From assembly GCF_002160895.1 (NCBI RefSeq), contig NZ_NFLL01000002.1:247147-311146 (forward strand): DNA of 64,000 nucleotides, written 5' to 3'. The notes beneath the pieces are model-generated. The model did no database searches, was not told where the DNA came from, and was given only the letters and a program-made list of their open reading frames with translations. How positions within the stretch are numbered: position 1 is the stretch's first letter; each line of letters starts with the position of its first letter. The DNA comes from Faecalibacterium sp. An122. GTDB lineage: Bacteria; Bacillota; Clostridia; Oscillospirales; Ruminococcaceae. This document shows positions 60,701 to 64,000 of the stretch, one piece after another. The translations under genes were made by a program, and so were the position numbers.

Positions 60701-62490
60701 AAAACTTTGAATAGTTCCTGATCACTATCCCGGCAGGCGGTGTTCAGTAGAAAAACCATTCGGGTAAATAACTGGTATTTATTTTGACTGAGTACGGGGT
60801 CAATTGCCTGGAAGCAATGGTTTTCTTCGGTCTGCATCAGAGCGATCATGGTTTCATCCTTCCATGTCTGATCCAGATCGCTTTGAAATACAGAGATTAA
60901 AAAACTGGGACAGTGGTCCGCGCCGTTGGCAATTATGGATTCCAACCAAATACGATATAGTTTCCTGGCCCGGAGGGATAGACCGAATCCATTCAAAACC
61001 TGCTTGACATCTGTCTCTTCCTGATATCGCTGATCTAGGATGTGTTTTACGATCAGTTCTTCATAGACATCATGGCCCATCATCCAGAGGTTCGGGGAGT
61101 TGTCATAAACGGCAATAATCCCGCTTTCCTCCAGGGCTGCCAGGGCGTCCTGGTCGTCTTTTGCGCTGCTCCTGTAAATGCTGGCCTCCCGCTGGAGCAT
61201 AGAGAGGACAATGTGCTCAGCCATTTCTTCCCGCCGGACGGGAAGACCGCCGGCGCGGTGCCGGATGTTGCAGATGACGCCGTCCCAGACCTGCCGCAGA
61301 AACATTTCTTCGGAAGAGATCTGATCCAGACTGAAGAGATCCAGCTTTAAGTACAACTGCAAATAAAAGAGATCCTGCAAAAGGCTGCAAAGTTTCTGGT
61401 TCTGAGGCAGTGGAAACTGGTATTGGGCCGAGAGATTTTGCAATTCGGTGTGGGTGATAGGTTTTACTTGAAATAAATCATAGGTGACGTCTTTGAGAAC
61501 ATTCCTACAAAAACTGTCTTTATAGATTGTACGAATGGTGAAAATCATTTTCCATCCATGGTTGATAAACTGCTGAATAATGGAATCAAAGACTTTCGGG
61601 TAGGATAATGCAGAAAATTTCTCTGCGGATTCGATGATGCAAACTTTCCGGTTTTCCTGGCAATAGGCAGAAAAAAGATCTTCCAGCTGGTAAGGCCCAT
61701 ATTTATTCAGAAATAGATTTTCTTCTTCAACATCGAGATCAGTAGAGGAAAAGAAAAGGCAAACGCTTTGATCTCCTTGCGCTTCCTGATGCTGGACGAG
61801 ATCTTTCACGATTCCGGATTTGCCGGTACCAGCATCGCCATAAACAACACAGGCTGCGTGCTCTGACTGCCAAAGTGTGCTGAGCGCCTGTATATCATGC
61901 TGGACCTTGATCTGGCTGCCCTGATACGGAATGGAAGACTGGATGTTATGGAAAATGGATTGGCTTCTGCTTTGGATCCAATCCATCCACTGGGCCATCC
62001 CGGGATTGGGATTGAAATACAGATCGCGCACAAGAGGCAGATGCAAAAGGATTTGCTCCATATGGCTGGGAACCCGCCATTCAACGAGGACGCCTTCCGC
62101 TTCTCCGCACTGTTCAATGGCCTGCTGATAGGCAGGCTTTTGGGTTCCATCAAGGGTGCTGGCCGACATCTCCTTGTTGAGATAGAAAAGAATTCGCTGG
62201 AGATCGGGATATTTCTTCTTTGCGTCTGTGATGACCTTTTTTAGGTCGTTTTCCTTGGATGAAAGAGGGGTGGCCGCATCGTAATATTTGGCCTGAAAAC
62301 CAGTCTGCAGCCCGTCGGGAGCTTGTACGGGCTGTGTTTCGATGTATGGCTGGTTGAAATATCGAAAAACGCCTCCCGGCAGATGCATCTCATAACAGAA
62401 CAGCGTTGTAGCGAGGTTTTCAAAGGCGGCTCTGGGATTTTGAGAGAACTTAAACGCAAAGCAGTCCCAATCAACTGGAATGTTTGTCAT
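57781..62490 (-). CDS. Avs-like STAND NTPase with N-terminal nuclease domain (anti-phage candidate)
   Basis: The 1569-residue protein has three parts. Residues 1-150 look like a PD-(D/E)xK/Mrr-type nuclease: 'YFNQPYIETQPVQ' (E51), then D59 and 'GFQAKYYD' (Q66, K68). Residues about 200-480 are a STAND-type P-loop NTPase with Walker A GDAGTGKS (218-225) and a Walker B-like 'VCIIESAEK' (about 283-291). The long remainder is all-helical and repeat-like, without a named motif. This matches the Avs (AVAST) architecture, in which the C-terminus senses a phage protein, the NTPase oligomerises and the nuclease degrades DNA. Length is close to Avs2-Avs4 proteins. A good promoter (62531) and AAGGGGG before the ATG support the start. 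It lies in AT-rich accessory DNA beside a tRNA remnant, RepA and Fic. Confidence 0.72.
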   Translation of the reverse strand: MTNIPVDWDCFAFKFSQNPRAAFENLATTLFCYEMHLPGGVFRYFNQPYIETQPVQAPDGLQTGFQAKYYDAATPLSSKENDLKKVITDAKKKYPDLQRILFYLNKEMSASTLDGTQKPAYQQAIEQCGEAEGVLVEWRVPSHMEQILLHLPLVRDLYFNPNPGMAQWMDWIQSRSQSIFHNIQSSIPYQGSQIKVQHDIQALSTLWQSEHAACVVYGDAGTGKSGIVKDLVQHQEAQGDQSVCLFFSSTDLDVEEENLFLNKYGPYQLEDLFSAYCQENRKVCIIESAEKFSALSYPKVFDSIIQQFINHGWKMIFTIRTIYKDSFCRNVLKDVTYDLFQVKPITHTELQNLSAQYQFPLPQNQKLCSLLQDLFYLQLYLKLDLFSLDQISSEEMFLRQVWDGVICNIRHRAGGLPVRREEMAEHIVLSMLQREASIYRSSAKDDQDALAALEESGIIAVYDNSPNLWMMGHDVYEELIVKHILDQRYQEETDVKQVLNGFGLSLRARKLYRIWLESIIANGADHCPSFLISVFQSDLDQTWKDETMIALMQTEENHCFQAIDPVLSQNKYQLFTRMVFLLNTACRDSDQELFKVFPELANQKYRYTCPAGQAWHTVFQYIYNNRSLIPWTNQNLGIVSDALKTWTTKYKTGETTRLAGQIAMYLRHAMWGTESRYSLEQNASFIAFTDVMLAAAMELKQELGSIFDSAKEPPLERGSEYYLLIQKSLSNAFSCGNIALAIPEKLLSLAESHWCYLSRQEHDSGFAFRIEHAFGLSLDTHTAYSPESALQTPLYLLLNATPMPTVNMILRVMSYTSRCYKDSHLAEKYSECYLIQLHFPDGTIQSQVCSNRLWNMYRGTSVTPDLLKSILMALEKWLLQFVESSDEETSCQICEYLLRHSWTAAITAVVLSAVIAYPEKLFPISCILLKTKEIFLLDISRWTEEHSANFFKGISPFGRQFDEERIESNNLPFRKKRFEEILLGYQLEKGALSEEQWEQQQSQLYAAFDEATKDIASWEESYQFAYYRSDLRKCQVQCQSIAQDRVTLSIAPVMPDHLKKRSAQTQQNQKEFMRHMPLMLWSDAKLQHDPSANEKYPQFDDIQLVMNEVHQILEEEKKDFFFNISAAINACAVLVQNNKAALGQEDFIFCKVVLLTACFESVVEDTDAAAYNPDKVFPALASLVPGSTFTADWSSPFFMLLVLTIVNSSQRGLLHSIASTLWQTSPDAVLKLMYAYAVWRPQYASSIPLRRRDITTQAFFESHSQELQSLFQKDGFRLEDIPLEGLGMDQLIALQQMMPPEPVEGSLDFVLKIGRQVWSTLFGSQPASEKIHRDFEGEQGYIQWLSDYLLNLSEEQQSLFLEHLMRHVRYDREFAHLLQNIIVLEDTSPRYNAFWKLWNLLKSYIFSAFELLYPTNQVIGREPSIDYGMGNVLTEFLLAGPFWKEKITSWHSLREDCILFYKASVIRMGAHPAVLYSIGRILNGIGAKVFFESGVEWLSDIISNNPQLRQASLPINTVYYIEEYMYRYVYQHLYSFKSNPLRKREVLNVLNFFVDVGSSFGFLLREDII

Positions 62491-62530
62491 ATAAAGACCC
62501 CCTTACAATGACAAATATAATTTGTGGTGA

Positions 62531-62559
62531 ATTATGCCATAGATGTAATCAATTGGCAA
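62531..62559 (-). promoter_or_regulatory. Promoter of the Avs-like gene
   Basis: On the minus strand TTGCCA (62554-62559) and CATAAT (62531-62536), 17-base spacer, about 40 nt before the start. It lies in the short gap after the Fic gene, so the two genes need not be co-transcribed. Confidence 0.7.
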
Positions 62560-62575
62560 TGCATTATTCCATTGG

Positions 62576-63559
62576 TCAAGGCAGCCGGTAGGCCCAATAC
62601 TTGCCAGCATGGACTTTCACCAGGTGCCCGTTGGCAACCAGACCGGCAAGGATGCGGTTGGCCGTCGCAGCCGACACACCGCACAGCGTCCGCACATCGG
62701 CGTTTCGGATGCAGTCGTAGCTCTTGAGATACGTCTCGATTTGACGCCAACGGGCAGTCTCCTTGTCGGGTGCTTCATCGCTCATACCATCACCCGCGGT
62801 GATGGCCTCGGTGAGGGCTGCCTGAATGGCCGACAGCATGAACTCAATGAACGCAGTGGATTCTCCCGCATTGTTGGAGGCGTTGATTGCTTCATAATAC
62901 TCCGGTTGGCGGTCATGGATGACGGATTCCACCGGAAGCCAGGCAAAAGCCGGATTCCACCGAGAGAGCAACAAGGTATGCCACAGTCGGCCCACCCGTC
63001 CGTTGCCGTCGGCAAAGGGGTGGATCAGTTCAAACTCATAATGAAAGACACAACTACGGATCAGCATATGCAGATCACTATTCCGGATCCAGTCCAGCAG
63101 GTTTGCAATCAGGCCAGGGACATACTGAGGCAGCGTCCCAAAATGAACCACCCGCCCCTGGCTGTCTACCACGCCCACTGGCCGGGAACGGAATACCCCG
63201 GCTTCTTCTATCAAACCGCGCATCATGATGCTGTGGGCCATCAGCAGGTCATCTACCGAGTACGGGTCCAGCTCGTCCAGGTGTTCATAAATCTCATAGG
63301 CATTTTTGACCTCGGCAATGTCTTTGGGCGGCGCGAGAACGTGTTTGCCGCCCAGCACAGCCGTGACCTGCTCAAGAGAAAGCGTGTTCTGCTCGATGGC
63401 CAGAGAGCCGTGAATGGTCCGAATCCGATTGGAGCGGCGCAAAGTGGGGTTTGCAGGCAGTGAGCTGACAGCAGTTAGCCGGCCCACCAGCTCGGCAATC
63501 TGCGCCACGCTGTCAATGATCTGGTGTGTGATTTCAAAGGGTGGCTGTTTGCTTTTCAT
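62576..63559 (-). CDS. Fic/DOC family protein with N-terminal inhibitory helix
   Basis: The 327-residue protein has the Fic core motif HPFADGNGRVGR (180-191), complete with catalytic His, Asp and the NGR anion loop. An inhibitory-type motif SLAIEQN (52-58) lies before the Fic core, so it is a class II, self-inhibited Fic. The C-terminal part (about 265-327) looks like a winged helix ('IRNADVRTLCGVSAATANRIL'). Such proteins usually AMPylate a protein target; the target is unknown. GGAGG lies 7 nt before the ATG at 63559; the longer frame is not coding. Confidence 0.93.
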   Translation of the reverse strand: MKSKQPPFEITHQIIDSVAQIAELVGRLTAVSSLPANPTLRRSNRIRTIHGSLAIEQNTLSLEQVTAVLGGKHVLAPPKDIAEVKNAYEIYEHLDELDPYSVDDLLMAHSIMMRGLIEEAGVFRSRPVGVVDSQGRVVHFGTLPQYVPGLIANLLDWIRNSDLHMLIRSCVFHYEFELIHPFADGNGRVGRLWHTLLLSRWNPAFAWLPVESVIHDRQPEYYEAINASNNAGESTAFIEFMLSAIQAALTEAITAGDGMSDEAPDKETARWRQIETYLKSYDCIRNADVRTLCGVSAATANRILAGLVANGHLVKVHAGKYWAYRLP

Positions 63560-63649
63560 GCATGGAACCTCCACAGAAGCAAAATGAACACCATTATTGT
63601 AACATACATCCATCATCACATCAATCGAAATGATGATTATAAATGAGAG

Positions 63650-63886
63650 ATGAAAAAGAAGAAGGACGATGTGACCCCAAAAGCAACTGTAATTGCCATT
63701 GTCAACCAGAAGGGAGGTGCAGGAAAGACCACGACCAGCGAAGATTTGGACGTTGGCATTGCCATGGAGATTGGCGGGTGGACGTAGCTCCCAGGTGCTT
63801 CGATCATATCCACGCCTGTACATCGGGAATATCTGGATGACCATAGCCAACAGCTGAACGAGCTTCAGAAAGGAGATAACGCTTAG
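63650..63886 (+). pseudogene. ParA-family ATPase remnant
   Basis: From the ATG at 63650, 45 codons encode 'TVIAIVNQKGGAGKTTTSED', the ParA Walker A region, then stop at 63785-63787 (TAG). The same frame continues after the stop for 32 codons ('STPVHREYLDDHSQQLNEL') to a TAG at 63884. The central and C-terminal ParA blocks are missing, so the gene is broken by a deletion and stop. It is divergent from fic and probably a leftover of a plasmid or integrative element. Confidence 0.7.
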
Positions 63887-63887
63887 G

Positions 63888-64000
63888 GTGTATCTGAAAA
63901 CTCAAAAACGCCCAAAAAAGTGTTAAAAAGACAAGAAAAAGACATAAAAGGATTCTATCATAGGCAGTGCAAGGAAGTGATAGCATGACGATTCATCGTT
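63888..64000 (+). mobile_element. Possible left end of an insertion sequence (cut by window edge)
   Basis: GGGTGTATCTGAAAACTC, just after the ParA remnant, resembles the terminal repeats of some IS families. An ATG at 63985 with AAGGAAGTG upstream could be the start of a transposase. The element leaves the window, so the right end and a target duplication cannot be checked. Confidence 0.25.

Overview
The window is a high-GC Firmicutes chromosome segment. It fits the Oscillospiraceae of the gut (Faecalibacterium/Gemmiger/Subdoligranulum type) by inference from gene content: FprA flavodiiron protein, ThyX in place of ThyA, a class II GalT, YesM/YesN two-component systems, an Agr-type quorum module, bacteriocin-like leaders with the Met-Pro-Ala-His-Tyr-Ala motif, and sigma-A promoters of the TTGxxx-17-TATxxT kind. 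No rRNA, intact tRNA or CRISPR array was seen.

Layout. 1-20.3 kb is housekeeping: the rmuC end, fprA, an XRE regulator, a DUF1836 regulator divergent from degV, cardiolipin synthase, a duplicated-domain lipoprotein, a structured RNA candidate in front of a MATE exporter, recD2, mreB with a small OadG-like protein, then pcrA-thyX-tmk-GNAT-mltG-U32. 20.4-24.0 kb (minus) holds cutC and galKT. 24.5-25.3 kb holds two small hydrophobic proteins with double-glycine leaders. 25.7-31.4 kb is a LacI-controlled sugar ABC transporter with MalQ, probably for maltodextrin uptake. 31.8-32.6 kb is a class I amidotransferase-like hydrolase with a terminator in its leader. 32.7-39.4 kb is a TRAP transporter (DctPQM) beside a YesM/YesN system that includes its own DctP-like binding protein, which looks like substrate sensing coupled to uptake. 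39.5-40.5 kb holds a YcxB-like protein and a cupin. 40.7-43.5 kb is a complete agr-like module (response regulator, kinase, AgrB, AgrD) with LytTR-type direct repeats before agrB. 45.2-46.5 kb is PepC.

46.7-52.2 kb is a selenium-dependent molybdenum hydroxylase maturation operon: DUF3343, a class V aminotransferase, YedF, a small membrane protein, SelD, YqeB and a YqeC-XdhC fusion. An M32 carboxypeptidase follows.

From about 54.1 kb the sequence becomes AT-richer and mosaic. Two remnants of tRNA-Ala(GGC) bracket a MarR-MATE pair. After them come a truncated plasmid/ICE-type RepA, a 1569-residue nuclease-STAND NTPase resembling the Avs (AVAST) anti-phage proteins, a Fic protein, a broken ParA and possibly the edge of an insertion sequence. 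This is the accessory, defence-island-like part of the window and holds its most interesting gene.
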